From positions 1-23,042 of the forward strand of contig WFSK01000137.1 in assembly GCA_015486095.1 (NCBI GenBank): a stretch of 23,042 bases of DNA, in the 5' to 3' direction. The number at the start of each line of letters is the position of its first letter. Position 1 is the first letter of the stretch. The DNA comes from Thermotogae bacterium (lineage in GTDB: Bacteria; Thermotogota; Thermotogae; B3-G13). Shown here one piece after another: positions 1-7,112 of this stretch. The position numbers and the translations under genes are program-made. The notes under the pieces are model-generated. The model searched no databases. It was not told the DNA's origin and saw only the letters and a program-made list of their open reading frames with translations.

Positions 1-195
1 CATTGGTAGGTAGTGGCCATTTTCTAATATGTAAGGGTAATTCAACTTCACTTTTGTATCCAGAATATACCAAGGTTGTCTATCAGCAAACATATCGGAG
101 ATAAAAGAATCCAATTCTCCGACATCTCTACGTTCCATGATAACATTATACTCATACGATTTATTCGTGACTATTCTAAAGACATTACGTTCCAT
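1..195 (-). CDS. Partial unknown protein, N-terminal 65 codons
   Basis: An open frame on the minus strand starts with ATG at 195-193, one base after the degV stop codon, and stays open to the window edge, so the C-terminus is missing. It begins MERNVFRIVTNKSYEYNVIM and ends in ...YILENGHYLPM. I do not recognise the family. The residue mix (Tyr-rich, mixed charge, no signal peptide or membrane segment) suits a soluble protein. The one-base spacing from degV suggests translational coupling, and no good Shine-Dalgarno is visible. The plus-strand open frame that overlaps it looks like a shadow. Confidence 0.55.
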   Translation of the reverse strand, partial: MERNVFRIVTNKSYEYNVIMERRDVGELDSFISDMFADRQPWYILDTKVKLNYPYILENGHYLPM

Positions 196-196
196 T

Positions 197-1072
197 TCAC
201 AGTAAGGGCTCTCTTTCGCCATAGGCGATCATACCATATACTTGTGGACTACTGTGAACGGCTATGGTAGGCCAAACACGCATGGTCATGAATTCCACTT
301 CTTCACCTTCAAGCGCTTTATGTGCCATGTCCATAAGCTTTTCCATCTTTGCTTTCATTTCATCGGCGGCCCAAACGAACGCCAATCTCTTTCTCACTCT
401 TCCCTCGAGAAACCCTTTCATCTTGTTTATCATCTGAAGGATAACCCGCTTCTCTCCTCTCACCTTAGACATAACTGCAACTTCTCCATCTTCTATCCCC
501 AATATCGGTTTTATATTCAACAAGTTCCCCAAGATAGAAGACGCTTTACCTATTCTCCCATTCCTATATAGATATTCTAAAGTATCAACGACGAACTGCA
601 TATAAACATTGTCGTGTATCTTTTTGGAGATGGAAAGCACCTCATCTACACTTTTTCCCTCATCCTTTATCAACTCCATCATTCTAATAGCCATGAGTCC
701 AGCACCTATGGATACATGACGTGTATCCACAACATCGATCTTTATATCTTTAACTTGAGAGGCAGCGTTGAGCGCAGTTTGATAAGTCCCGCTTGTCTTC
801 GAAGAAAGAGCTATGTAAAGGATCCGTTTATATCCTTCTTCTCTTGCCCTTTCAAAGATATCTATGAAATCCTTCAATAAAACTTGTGAAGTAGTTGGGA
901 TAGACCGTGTGTTTTTCATAAGTTCGTAGAATTTATCTTTAAATGTTAGATCATCCGTGTATTCCTTGCCATCAAGATATATTTTAAGCCCTACGACTTT
1001 CACATTGTACTTTTTAATATACTTATCTGGCAATCCACATCCACTATCCACTATGAATAATATATCTTTCAC
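197..1072 (-). CDS. DegV family protein (fatty-acid-binding, FakB-like)
   Basis: The 291-residue protein has the length and layout of DegV proteins. An N-terminal IVDSGCGLP segment matches the DSxxdLP motif. It is followed by TTSQVL, the substrate-site motif IALSSKTSGTYQTA around residue 90, and VVDTRHVSIGAGLMA around residue 115. DegV/FakB proteins bind a fatty acid and, in Firmicutes, present it to the FakA kinase; no fakA is visible here. The start is GTG with GGGGAGAG a few bases upstream. A promoter of the extended -10 type lies about 45 bp upstream. The gene probably heads a transcription unit with the partial gene to its left. The family call is firm; the physiological ligand is inferred. 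Confidence 0.92.
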   Translation of the reverse strand: MKDILFIVDSGCGLPDKYIKKYNVKVVGLKIYLDGKEYTDDLTFKDKFYELMKNTRSIPTTSQVLLKDFIDIFERAREEGYKRILYIALSSKTSGTYQTALNAASQVKDIKIDVVDTRHVSIGAGLMAIRMMELIKDEGKSVDEVLSISKKIHDNVYMQFVVDTLEYLYRNGRIGKASSILGNLLNIKPILGIEDGEVAVMSKVRGEKRVILQMINKMKGFLEGRVRKRLAFVWAADEMKAKMEKLMDMAHKALEGEEVEFMTMRVWPTIAVHSSPQVYGMIAYGEREPLL

Positions 1073-1113
1073 CTTGCTCTCTCCCCTTCACGATGGTCAG
1101 GTTATCTTAAATC

Positions 1114-1145
1114 ATTATATCATGAGTTATTATCCTTTGTAACAA
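1114..1145 (-). promoter_or_regulatory. Extended -10 promoter for degV
   Basis: On the minus strand TGATATAAT occupies 1122-1114, a perfect extended -10 (TGn-TATAAT). The -35 is poor: TTACAA at 17 bp spacing or TTGTTA at 20 bp. The same nonamer TGATATAAT appears at two other gene starts in this window. Confidence 0.6.
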
Positions 1146-1199
1146 GATTGGAAGACACTGGACTGCGTAAAGATGAAATCCTCTTATGCTAAATGCTTT

Positions 1200-2288
1200 T
1201 CACCTTTTCTTGAAAAGCATGATGTACTCGTGCTTAAAGACGTAAAATCCTCCGGCTAACGCCCTATATCGCCAGAGTTCTTTTTGGTTTCTCTTACCCC
1301 TCGTTTCTTCAAAATTCTTCACGATTATGCTTTTCAGGGAGTACTTTCTCCTTAGGACCTCCTGCATGCAGTAGAAGCCCAAGGGTATCCATTCACCCTT
1401 TGAATACTTATCGCCGATAACCAAAACGAGGTATCTATCCTTCTCCAGATACGGTGTAGCTTTATCTATCACTTCGCCAAACATCTTCAGAAAGTCCTCG
1501 ATATCCTCCGCATTTGAAAGGTCATTGGTGTCTTCCGAAAATTTGATTATATCGTGATATGGAGGATGCATGATGATGAGCTGAATTCGCTTTATTCCAT
1601 ATTTATTTAAGACTTTCTCTATATCTACTTTTCTGCTATCACCGGTAATTATATCCGTAATCACTCCATATTTGTTAGGCTCTTTTTCGATTAAATTTCT
1701 GGCCTTCTGAACCACTTCTGGGTTCAGTTCTATTCCCAAACCGTTCCTTCCCAATCTCCTGCATTCGATCAACGTCGTACCGCTCCCAACGAACGTATCT
1801 AAGATCCAATCTCCTCTTTTTGTATACCTCAACATCATTTGATGAGGGATCTGTGGGATGAAATTACCCCAATACCAGGAGAGATGTGCACCAGATGTAT
1901 CTCTCTTGTTCAAGATCCAGAGGCTGTCTGTTATGATCTCATCGTATTCTTTCCAACGATTCAGATTTATATCATTTATTTCATTCGTTTTGATTTTCGT
2001 TATGGCTCTTTCCAACCTCTTTAAGTAGTATCTTCCTCTCTTCAGGGTCAATACCTTCTCGATCTGCTCGATCTCATCCATAAGATAGGTGTAATTCAAT
2101 TCAACAGTATCTCCGTTCGTGTCCATATTCAAAATACCGAGTTTATCTTCATCTATTGATATAAAATTGGATTCCAATTCTTGCAATTTCGTCTTCAAAA
2201 GTCGAAGATCTTCTATTTTCTCCAGCTCATTAAGAACCTTTAGAAACTTGGATTTGTTCAGTATGACCCTGCGGTCGGATCGATTCAT
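1200..2288 (-). CDS. Site-specific DNA methyltransferase (N4/N6 amino type), orphan
   Basis: SAM-dependent amino-methyltransferase of DNA. With residues numbered from the upstream GTG at 2294, residues 1-125 are helical and charged. They are followed by a motif X-like segment FIPQIPHQMM (145-154), motif I DTFVGSGTT (166-174, SAM binding), GIELNPE (187-193, acidic ribose-binding position) and the catalytic motif IV MHPPYHD (242-248). The C-terminal segment IGDKYSKGEWIPLGF looks conserved. The HPPY form replaces the commoner SPPY/DPPY; I recall it as typical of a subfamily that includes thermophile proteins. Start chosen at ATG 2288, giving an ATGA overlap with the ahcY stop, with GGGA 7 bp upstream; GTG 2294 is an alternative. 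No restriction endonuclease gene is nearby, so it looks like an orphan regulator or housekeeping methylase. Coupling to ahcY would clear its product inhibitor SAH. Confidence 0.85.
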   Translation of the reverse strand: MNRSDRRVILNKSKFLKVLNELEKIEDLRLLKTKLQELESNFISIDEDKLGILNMDTNGDTVELNYTYLMDEIEQIEKVLTLKRGRYYLKRLERAITKIKTNEINDINLNRWKEYDEIITDSLWILNKRDTSGAHLSWYWGNFIPQIPHQMMLRYTKRGDWILDTFVGSGTTLIECRRLGRNGLGIELNPEVVQKARNLIEKEPNKYGVITDIITGDSRKVDIEKVLNKYGIKRIQLIIMHPPYHDIIKFSEDTNDLSNAEDIEDFLKMFGEVIDKATPYLEKDRYLVLVIGDKYSKGEWIPLGFYCMQEVLRRKYSLKSIIVKNFEETRGKRNQKELWRYRALAGGFYVFKHEYIMLFKKR

Positions 2289-3523
2289 CTCCACTTCCCA
2301 AGATATTCTCTCTGGTCTTCATCGAGTGTATCTATCGATATCCCTAAGGTATCCAGTTTAGCCTTTGCCACCTCTTCGTCCACCTCTTCGGGAACTTCAT
2401 ATACATGGGGATTCATCTGCTCATGGTGGTCAACTATGTATTTAGCACTCAACAATTGTAATGCGAAAGTAGTATCCATTATCTCTACGGGATGACCATC
2501 TCCTGCTACGAGATTTACCAATCTACCATCGGCAAGCAAATAAACTCTCCTCCCGTCCCTAAAGGTATATTCTTCCACATTTTCTCTAACGGGTCTTTTG
2601 GAGATGCTCAGCTTATTTAGGGCAGCCTTGGAGATCTCCACATCGAAGTGCCCAGAATTGGCAAGTATCGCTCCATCTTTTATGTTTTCCAATGCCTTCT
2701 CTCCTATAACGTTTACGTCTCCTGTTGCCGTCACGAAGAAATCTCCTAACCTCGCTGCTTCTTCTATCTTCATAACCCGAAAGCCATCCATGAGTGCCTC
2801 GATCGCCTTTACAGGATCTACCTCTGTTACTATCACATTTGCTCCGAGACCCGCTGCGCGCCTTGCTATACCCTTGCCGCACCAGCCATATCCTCCTACT
2901 ACAACAGTTTTCCCACAGATAGAGAGATTGGTGGTCCTCATTATCCCGTCCCATGTGGATTGGCCTGTACCATAGCGGTTATCGAATAGATTCTTCATTC
3001 TACCATTGTTAACAGCTATGGCTGGAACCTTCAGCTCTTTTTCTCTTTCCAGAGCTTTCAATCTGATGACCCCCGTAGTGGTTTCCTCACATATGCCATA
3101 CAAGCTCTTGAGTACATCAACCCTGTTGGAGTGAACGGCAGCCGTTAAATCCCCTCCGTCATCGATTATAACGTTCGGCATAGCATCTAAGACCTTCTCG
3201 TGAAGTCTTCGATATTCATCCATATCATGCGTGTGTTTTGCAAAGACGTTAACACCGTGTGTACTCAAGGCAAGTGCAACGTCATCTTGTGTAGAAAGTG
3301 GATTGCTCCCCGTTACCCATACGGATGCCCCTAGATCTTTTATTACCATAGATAAGTAGGCGGTTTTCGCCTCTAAATGTACACATACCGCCACATTCAA
3401 ACCAGAAAAAGGTTTATCTGCACTCAACTTCTCCTTAAAATAATTCAAGACTTTCATTCTTCCTGCAACCCACTGGAGCTTCGCTTCTCCACTTTTTATC
3501 AAAGCCGTCTTATCCAATTCCAT
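2285..3523 (-). CDS. ahcY: Adenosylhomocysteinase (S-adenosylhomocysteine hydrolase), Thermotoga-type short form
   Basis: NAD-dependent enzyme splitting S-adenosylhomocysteine into homocysteine and adenosine, which recycles the methylation by-product. Visible marks: VHLEAKTAYL near the N-terminus, the IIDDGGD segment, CEETTTGV, the substrate/hinge region FDNRYGTGQS, the NAD Rossmann motif GGYGWCGKGIARRAAGLGA, NSGHFDVEI and the C-terminal HVYEVPEEVDE. At 412 residues it ends shortly after that segment and lacks the lysine/tyrosine-containing C-terminal tail that completes the NAD site of the partner subunit in longer enzymes. Thermotoga-type enzymes share this shortening. Start chosen at ATG 3523 because AAAGGAG lies 9 bp upstream; the in-frame ATG at 3532 abuts that ribosome site. 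The gene follows the terminator at 3541-3566 directly and overlaps the methyltransferase gene. Some archaeal relatives prefer S-inosylhomocysteine, so the exact substrate is not proven. Confidence 0.95.
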   Translation of the reverse strand: MELDKTALIKSGEAKLQWVAGRMKVLNYFKEKLSADKPFSGLNVAVCVHLEAKTAYLSMVIKDLGASVWVTGSNPLSTQDDVALALSTHGVNVFAKHTHDMDEYRRLHEKVLDAMPNVIIDDGGDLTAAVHSNRVDVLKSLYGICEETTTGVIRLKALEREKELKVPAIAVNNGRMKNLFDNRYGTGQSTWDGIMRTTNLSICGKTVVVGGYGWCGKGIARRAAGLGANVIVTEVDPVKAIEALMDGFRVMKIEEAARLGDFFVTATGDVNVIGEKALENIKDGAILANSGHFDVEISKAALNKLSISKRPVRENVEEYTFRDGRRVYLLADGRLVNLVAGDGHPVEIMDTTFALQLLSAKYIVDHHEQMNPHVYEVPEEVDEEVAKAKLDTLGISIDTLDEDQREYLGKWR

Positions 3524-3540
3524 CTCTACCATCTCCTTTC

Positions 3541-3566
3541 ATAAAAAGCCCCCGTACGGGGGCTTT
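3541..3566 (-). terminator. Strong intrinsic terminator ending the flagellar operon
   Basis: Positions 3545-3566 form a perfect 22-bp palindrome: AAAGCCCCC, loop GTAC, GGGGGCTTT. On the minus strand the stem runs into TTTTTAT. It sits between the phosphoesterase stop (3584) and the ahcY ribosome site (around 3533-3538). On the plus strand the stem is followed by TTTATTT, so it may work both ways. Confidence 0.9.
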
Positions 3567-3583
3567 ATTTAGATGCTTTGCTA

Positions 3584-4882
3584 TCAATCGCTAACTGCTC
3601 GAATGGTAACATCTTCTGTCGTTCCAGCTGGAAGGAAAATTTGCACCCTTACCCTTGCCTTACCATTTGGTAATTCCTTTACTTCTAAGACCTTTGGCTG
3701 ATTCTTGGAAAGAACGACCTTTCTGGACCAAGTTATCTCGTGAGCAACCACTTCGTAATGTTTCGCCTTTGGCATTATGAAGATCAAACCTTTTGCCAAA
3801 TAGTTATAAGTAGTCCTATTAGCAACAGAAGCTGTGTTTTCGTAATAACTACCGTCATTAGCATACTTGTAAGTGTAATCGAAGTGATAAGGCTCTATAA
3901 CGTTGTAGGTAACCTTATTGCCATTTACTCTAACGAGGATGTAATTGTAAATACCTAACGCTCCCGCGGGGAACTTCACATTACAGTGATATCCTTGCCC
4001 AACGCCATTCATATCTAAGTCAGGATCCTCCATAACTTGCCTGCTACCATTTCCTGTGTTCGTTATAGCACCTCCTGTAACTGGAGGATAGATCGGTGCC
4101 CCACTTCCTCCCGATGTTATATATCTGACACCATCATGTATTTCTTCATAGAAGAGATGTTCGTGGCCTGCCATATACGCATCAACATGATTTTCAGCGA
4201 AGAGTTTTGCCATAGCATCTCTGTTTTCCCTTTCGGCAAAACATTTGGGATGTGGACCAAAATTCGGTGATAAAGCGGAATACATTGGCACGTGAGACAA
4301 AACGAAGGTATGCACTGTACCACGTTTATCGGGCAAGACTCTTTTCAGCCAATCCAACTGTCCTAACGCATGCATTCCATCGTTATCGTTGTATATACCT
4401 CTTCTGTGATCGTTGAAAACGGTATCCAGGACTATGAAATGAGAATTACCGTAATAGAAATCGAAGTAGAGTTTCTTTCCGAATCTCTCTCTAAAGGCTG
4501 GTAAGACTTGATCCTCATGGTTACCACATATGGTGATATGTGGGACATCTGGGGCATAGGTATCGAGGTAATAGGCATATTCATTCACTTCTTCTCTTCC
4601 CTGTTCCATCGTATCGGTATAACCTACCAAGACATCGCCTGTATTAATTGCAAAATCTGGATGAATAAGGTTGATTTCCATCAAGATTTGCTTTAACACA
4701 GGGGGTAAAGGTCGCGCGGGACTCGTTCCACGATTATCACCAAAGACGATGAAAGTGAAATTTTCCTTTCCTTCTCCCATCTTAGAAGCCCACATCGCTG
4801 CATCGTCTGATATGACTTCATAGGCGAAGATCGAAAATGTCAGAACTAACAGTAAAGAGAGGAACAAAATTATCCTTCTCAT
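3584..4882 (-). CDS. Secreted calcineurin-like metallophosphoesterase
   Basis: The 432-residue protein opens with a signal peptide, MRRIILFLSLLLVLTFSIFA, with likely cleavage near residue 20, so it is exported to the periplasm or surface. The metallophosphoesterase motifs follow in order: FGDNRG (48-52), NTGDV (80-84), GNHED (120-124), LSHVP (195-199) and AGHEH (238-242). These supply the two-metal ligands (Asp, Asp, Asn, His, His, His). The region after about 300 is a beta-rich tail. Substrate is unknown; purple acid phosphatase-like and phosphodiesterase relatives share this layout. It is the last gene before the terminator at 3541-3566, 37 bp after the rseC-like gene. Its strong Shine-Dalgarno is unusually far from the ATG, with a hairpin in between. 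Confidence 0.88.
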   Translation of the reverse strand: MRRIILFLSLLLVLTFSIFAYEVISDDAAMWASKMGEGKENFTFIVFGDNRGTSPARPLPPVLKQILMEINLIHPDFAINTGDVLVGYTDTMEQGREEVNEYAYYLDTYAPDVPHITICGNHEDQVLPAFRERFGKKLYFDFYYGNSHFIVLDTVFNDHRRGIYNDNDGMHALGQLDWLKRVLPDKRGTVHTFVLSHVPMYSALSPNFGPHPKCFAERENRDAMAKLFAENHVDAYMAGHEHLFYEEIHDGVRYITSGGSGAPIYPPVTGGAITNTGNGSRQVMEDPDLDMNGVGQGYHCNVKFPAGALGIYNYILVRVNGNKVTYNVIEPYHFDYTYKYANDGSYYENTASVANRTTYNYLAKGLIFIMPKAKHYEVVAHEITWSRKVVLSKNQPKVLEVKELPNGKARVRVQIFLPAGTTEDVTIRAVSD

Positions 4883-4890
4883 AATACTCT

Positions 4891-4920
4891 GGGATCATAA
4901 AAGATCCCATTCACCTCCTT
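4891..4920 (-). promoter_or_regulatory. Hairpin between Shine-Dalgarno and start codon of the phosphoesterase
   Basis: On the minus strand AAGGAGGTGA (4920-4911) overlaps the rseC stop. It is followed by a perfect 6-bp stem, GGGATC-TTTTAT-GATCCC (4908-4891), then AGAGTATT and ATG at 4882. SD-to-ATG distance is 31 nt when linear and about 13 nt if the hairpin forms. An ATG immediately after the SD opens an out-of-frame leader of about 30 codons. Confidence 0.5.
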
Positions 4921-5411
4921 CATTTATTTACTTTCCTTACCAGGACAGGAAGAAATTTTCCTACCTTGGCGAAGTGATGATCTACTATCCTCACGATAAA
5001 AAAGGAAAGCAACATGAATATGGTACCAAGCAATGTAGAATAGAGGTCCTTGAATGGATATATTTTAAAAATAGTATATTCTCCAAGGAATATCCCAACG
5101 AGAAAGATACTCAACGGGAAGACATAAACGATCAGAGATAACTTCGTGGTTATCCATCTCCCTTTCATTTCTACGAGAACTTCGTCTCCCTTTTTTACTT
5201 CAATATTTTTAGGATTTGCAACTCTGACCCTTACTGTAGAAACGTTAAGATTGGGATGAGAAGGATGCCCTATCAATGGGCAATTCTCGCTTGCAGGACA
5301 AGCATCACAAGCAGAGGTTCTTTCTTTTTCGACTAATACAACTCCATCTTTTATATCCACTACTCTGCATATCTCCTTCATGCTATCGGTATATACAGAA
5401 TCATCTATCAT
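4920..5411 (-). CDS. RseC/MucC-family membrane protein
   Basis: The 163-residue protein fits the RseC/SoxR-reducing family. An N-terminal soluble domain carries a cysteine cluster CDACPASENC (Cys35, Cys38, Cys44, plus Cys15 upstream) that could bind an Fe-S cluster or metal. A basic KGDEVLVEMKGRW segment follows, then two hydrophobic helices around residues 92-115 and 123-147. E. coli RseC acts with RseB on sigma-E signalling and Rhodobacter RnfC-linked relatives in electron transfer. Neither partner is visible here, so the role is open. Its ATG overlaps the yraN stop (ATGA), indicating coupling. Confidence 0.8.
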   Translation of the reverse strand: MIDDSVYTDSMKEICRVVDIKDGVVLVEKERTSACDACPASENCPLIGHPSHPNLNVSTVRVRVANPKNIEVKKGDEVLVEMKGRWITTKLSLIVYVFPLSIFLVGIFLGEYTIFKIYPFKDLYSTLLGTIFMLLSFFIVRIVDHHFAKVGKFLPVLVRKVNK

Positions 5412-5758
5412 CGGTATACGTCCTTCAAATGAGTTAGCTTTCCATCACCCACTATGGATATGACGTCGAATCTGTAACCTTTTACTCGAGGAGTATGGCT
5501 GTTTATATATGCATTGGCAGTTAGTTCCATCCTTTTGAGCTTATTTCCATCCACCGCTTCAAATGGGTAACCCCACCTTGTGTCTTTTCGGTATTTTACC
5601 TCCACGAAGATAAGAATTCTCTTATACACTGCTATTACATCTATTTCTCCAAACCTGTGTCTGTAATTTCTATCCAATATCTTATATCCCTTCGATTTCA
5701 AATATCCAACGGCGATATCTTCAGCATTTTTCCCCTTACTTAGCGTATCTCTTTCCAT
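5408..5758 (-). CDS. yraN: YraN family (UPF0102) endonuclease-like protein
   Basis: A small protein of 116 residues with the YraN core: GKNAEDIAVGYLKSKGY near the N-terminus, then RFGEIDVIA (about residues 40-48) and LIFVEVKYR (about residues 53-61). The last two give the E-x-D...E-x-K residues of the PD-(D/E)xK nuclease-like fold. The biochemical role is not established; the family is often linked to Holliday junction-like or housekeeping nucleic acid functions. It overlaps the upstream FlhB-like gene by 23 bp and the downstream gene by 4 bp. yraN next to an FlhB C-terminal-domain gene recurs in other bacteria. Confidence 0.93.
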   Translation of the reverse strand: MERDTLSKGKNAEDIAVGYLKSKGYKILDRNYRHRFGEIDVIAVYKRILIFVEVKYRKDTRWGYPFEAVDGNKLKRMELTANAYINSHTPRVKGYRFDVISIVGDGKLTHLKDVYR

Positions 5759-6005
5759 ATTCGATATCTTTAGTATATACGAAGATCAATATCTCCGCTA
5801 TCATTTTGTACAGTTCTTCCGGTATCTCTTCATAATAATCCAATCTCACCAATATGTCTATTAAAGTTGAATCTTCGTATATTGGAACGTTATATCTTTT
5901 CGCTATCGCTATTATTCGTTCGGCAAGCCTACCTGTTCCTTTTGCCAGAACCCTTGGAGCTCTGTCACGTTCTGGATCGTAACCAAGAGCCACTGCTTTT
6001 CTCAT
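5736..6005 (-). CDS. Stand-alone FlhB C-terminal domain (export switch-like protein)
   Basis: The 89-residue protein matches only the cytoplasmic part of FlhB/YscU export-gate proteins. VALGYDPERDRAPRVLAKGTGRLAERI follows the region that in full FlhB comes directly after the NPTH autocleavage site, and ENxxLxRxLY-like helices end with IPEELYKMIAEILIFVY. It has no membrane segments and no NPTH motif. B. subtilis YlqH and Gram-negative FhlB are comparable and can partly stand in for the FlhB C-terminal fragment during the flagellar export switch. It starts 5 bp after gatC and overlaps yraN. Family assignment is solid; participation in export here is inferred from the flagellar context. Confidence 0.9.
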   Translation of the reverse strand: MRKAVALGYDPERDRAPRVLAKGTGRLAERIIAIAKRYNVPIYEDSTLIDILVRLDYYEEIPEELYKMIAEILIFVYTKDIEYGKRYAK

Positions 6006-6010
6006 ATTAA

Positions 6011-6298
6011 TTAACCCTGTATGCTTGAAACCTTTATGAAGTTCCCTTTTTTCGCCGGCACGTTGGCAAGAGCCATCTTCTGAGCAAGTCCTTTTCTAAC
6101 TTCGTCCTTTCTCAAAACAGTCCTCGCTTCTACAACGGTGTATGTTGGTTCTACCCCATGTAAATCCAATTCACCTATCTTTTCAACGTAGGCGAGGATA
6201 TCATTCATATCCTTTATCATCTTCATTTCCTCTTCTTCGGTAAGGGTTAACCTTGCGAGTATTTCCAAATGCCTTACGAGTTCTCTATCTACCTTCAC
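6011..6298 (-). CDS. gatC: Aspartyl/glutamyl-tRNA(Asn/Gln) amidotransferase subunit C
   Basis: GatC is the small subunit of GatCAB, which converts Glu-tRNA(Gln) or Asp-tRNA(Asn) to the amide forms. The motif VRHLEILARLTLTEEEEMKM near the N-terminus, the DMNDILAYVEKIGELD helix and VEPTYTVV are typical, as is the length of 95 residues. Start chosen at GTG 6298 (reads VKVDRELVRHLE), because GGAGG lies 10 bp upstream; a longer GTG start at 6325 adds nine unlikely basic residues. It overlaps the csrA end by 14 bp. gatA and gatB are not in this window, so the subunit gene is separated from its partners. Confidence 0.93.
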   Translation of the reverse strand: MKVDRELVRHLEILARLTLTEEEEMKMIKDMNDILAYVEKIGELDLHGVEPTYTVVEARTVLRKDEVRKGLAQKMALANVPAKKGNFIKVSSIQG

Positions 6299-6542
6299 TT
6301 TCCTTTTTCCTCCCCGAAATATCACCCAGTATTTCCTTTGCCTTCACCCCAGATTTTGCCTTAGAGGCCGCTTTTATGTTTTCTTTCTGAATGGCATCGA
6401 AAACTTCTTTTCTATATACTCTTATAGTACGAGGTGCTTCTATTCCTATCTTTACACTGTTATCACGTATATCGAATATCTTGATCACAATATTCTCATT
6501 TATTATTATACTCTCATTTGTTTTGCGAGTCAAAACCAGCAC
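6285..6542 (-). CDS. csrA: Carbon storage regulator CsrA
   Basis: RNA-binding post-transcriptional regulator that blocks translation at GGA sites. Reading from GTG at 6542 gives exactly the canonical MLVLTRK start, followed by NESIIINENIVIKIF and the VKIGIEAPRTIRVYRKEVF region that carries the RNA-contacting arginine. The start has AAGGGTGA 8 bp upstream and lies 4 bp after the fliW stop; a longer GTG start at 6554 is less likely. The 85-residue length includes a lysine/glutamate-rich tail. Being directly downstream of fliW fits the FliW-CsrA-flagellin partner switch, in which free FliW sequesters CsrA and releases flagellin mRNA. The flagellin gene is not in this window. Confidence 0.96.
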   Translation of the reverse strand: MLVLTRKTNESIIINENIVIKIFDIRDNSVKIGIEAPRTIRVYRKEVFDAIQKENIKAASKAKSGVKAKEILGDISGRKKESEGR

Positions 6543-6546
6543 TTTT

Positions 6547-7068
6547 TTAATCACCCTTGTTGGGATGTTTCGATGAGCTTTTAGCGACCAGTTGCTCTGA
6601 ACGTTTTATCTCATCCGCTACAACATGCTTTACTCCGTACTCATCGGTGGTTAATATCACCTGCTTCCCCAGTTTCTCGTCCAGATTTATCACTATTGGA
6701 GCCACCAGATTTATAGTTGTTTGCTCAGGCTCTTCAGGTATAACGAGTACACAATAGATCTCAACTTTACTTTCCTTGGTTAATTTCAAATCCAAGATAT
6801 CCCCTTCAGATATATCTGCCTTGTAATCTATTCTTACCAGAAATGGCTCTATCATTGGAAGGACACATTCCTTATCTTCTACAGAAACAAGCCACTTTAT
6901 CGGTTCTGTTTCTTTTGATCTGTAGATCACGAATCTATGGAGCGTTTCGAAACCAGGAATTCCCCTTGGAAAGATCATCACTTCTTCCTCACCATAGAAG
7001 ATCTTACCCAATTTATTCTCTATGTATTTTTCTTTCGCCTTTACGTTGGATTTTTCTATGGGTTTCAA
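6547..7068 (-). CDS. fliW: Flagellar assembly factor FliW
   Basis: The 173-residue protein binds flagellin or CsrA and so ties flagellin translation to filament assembly. It shows the family pattern: FPRGIPGFETLHRFVI (about residues 33-48), PIKWLVSVEDKECVLPMIEPF, and VLVIPEEPEQTTINLVAPIVIN. An N-terminal extension of about 25 residues and a C-terminal charged tail are extra. The start is TTG, with a strong AGGAGG 12 bp upstream. An in-frame stop lies just before it, so no earlier start is possible. csrA follows after 4 bp. The B. subtilis gene yviE, which lies between flgL and fliW, is absent here. Confidence 0.95.
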   Translation of the reverse strand: MKPIEKSNVKAKEKYIENKLGKIFYGEEEVMIFPRGIPGFETLHRFVIYRSKETEPIKWLVSVEDKECVLPMIEPFLVRIDYKADISEGDILDLKLTKESKVEIYCVLVIPEEPEQTTINLVAPIVINLDEKLGKQVILTTDEYGVKHVVADEIKRSEQLVAKSSSKHPNKGD

Positions 7069-7112
7069 CCTTCAAAAACACCTCCTAATTTGATCATCGC
7101 GAATCCGTTTTT

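Noticed and set aside
2613..2975. Open frames of about 113-125 codons overlapping ahcY on both strands
   Set aside because: They are shadows of ahcY, which has clear family motifs across the same region.
3533..3583. SAH or SAM riboswitch upstream of ahcY
   Set aside because: The space is filled by the terminator palindrome; none of the riboswitch core elements is seen.
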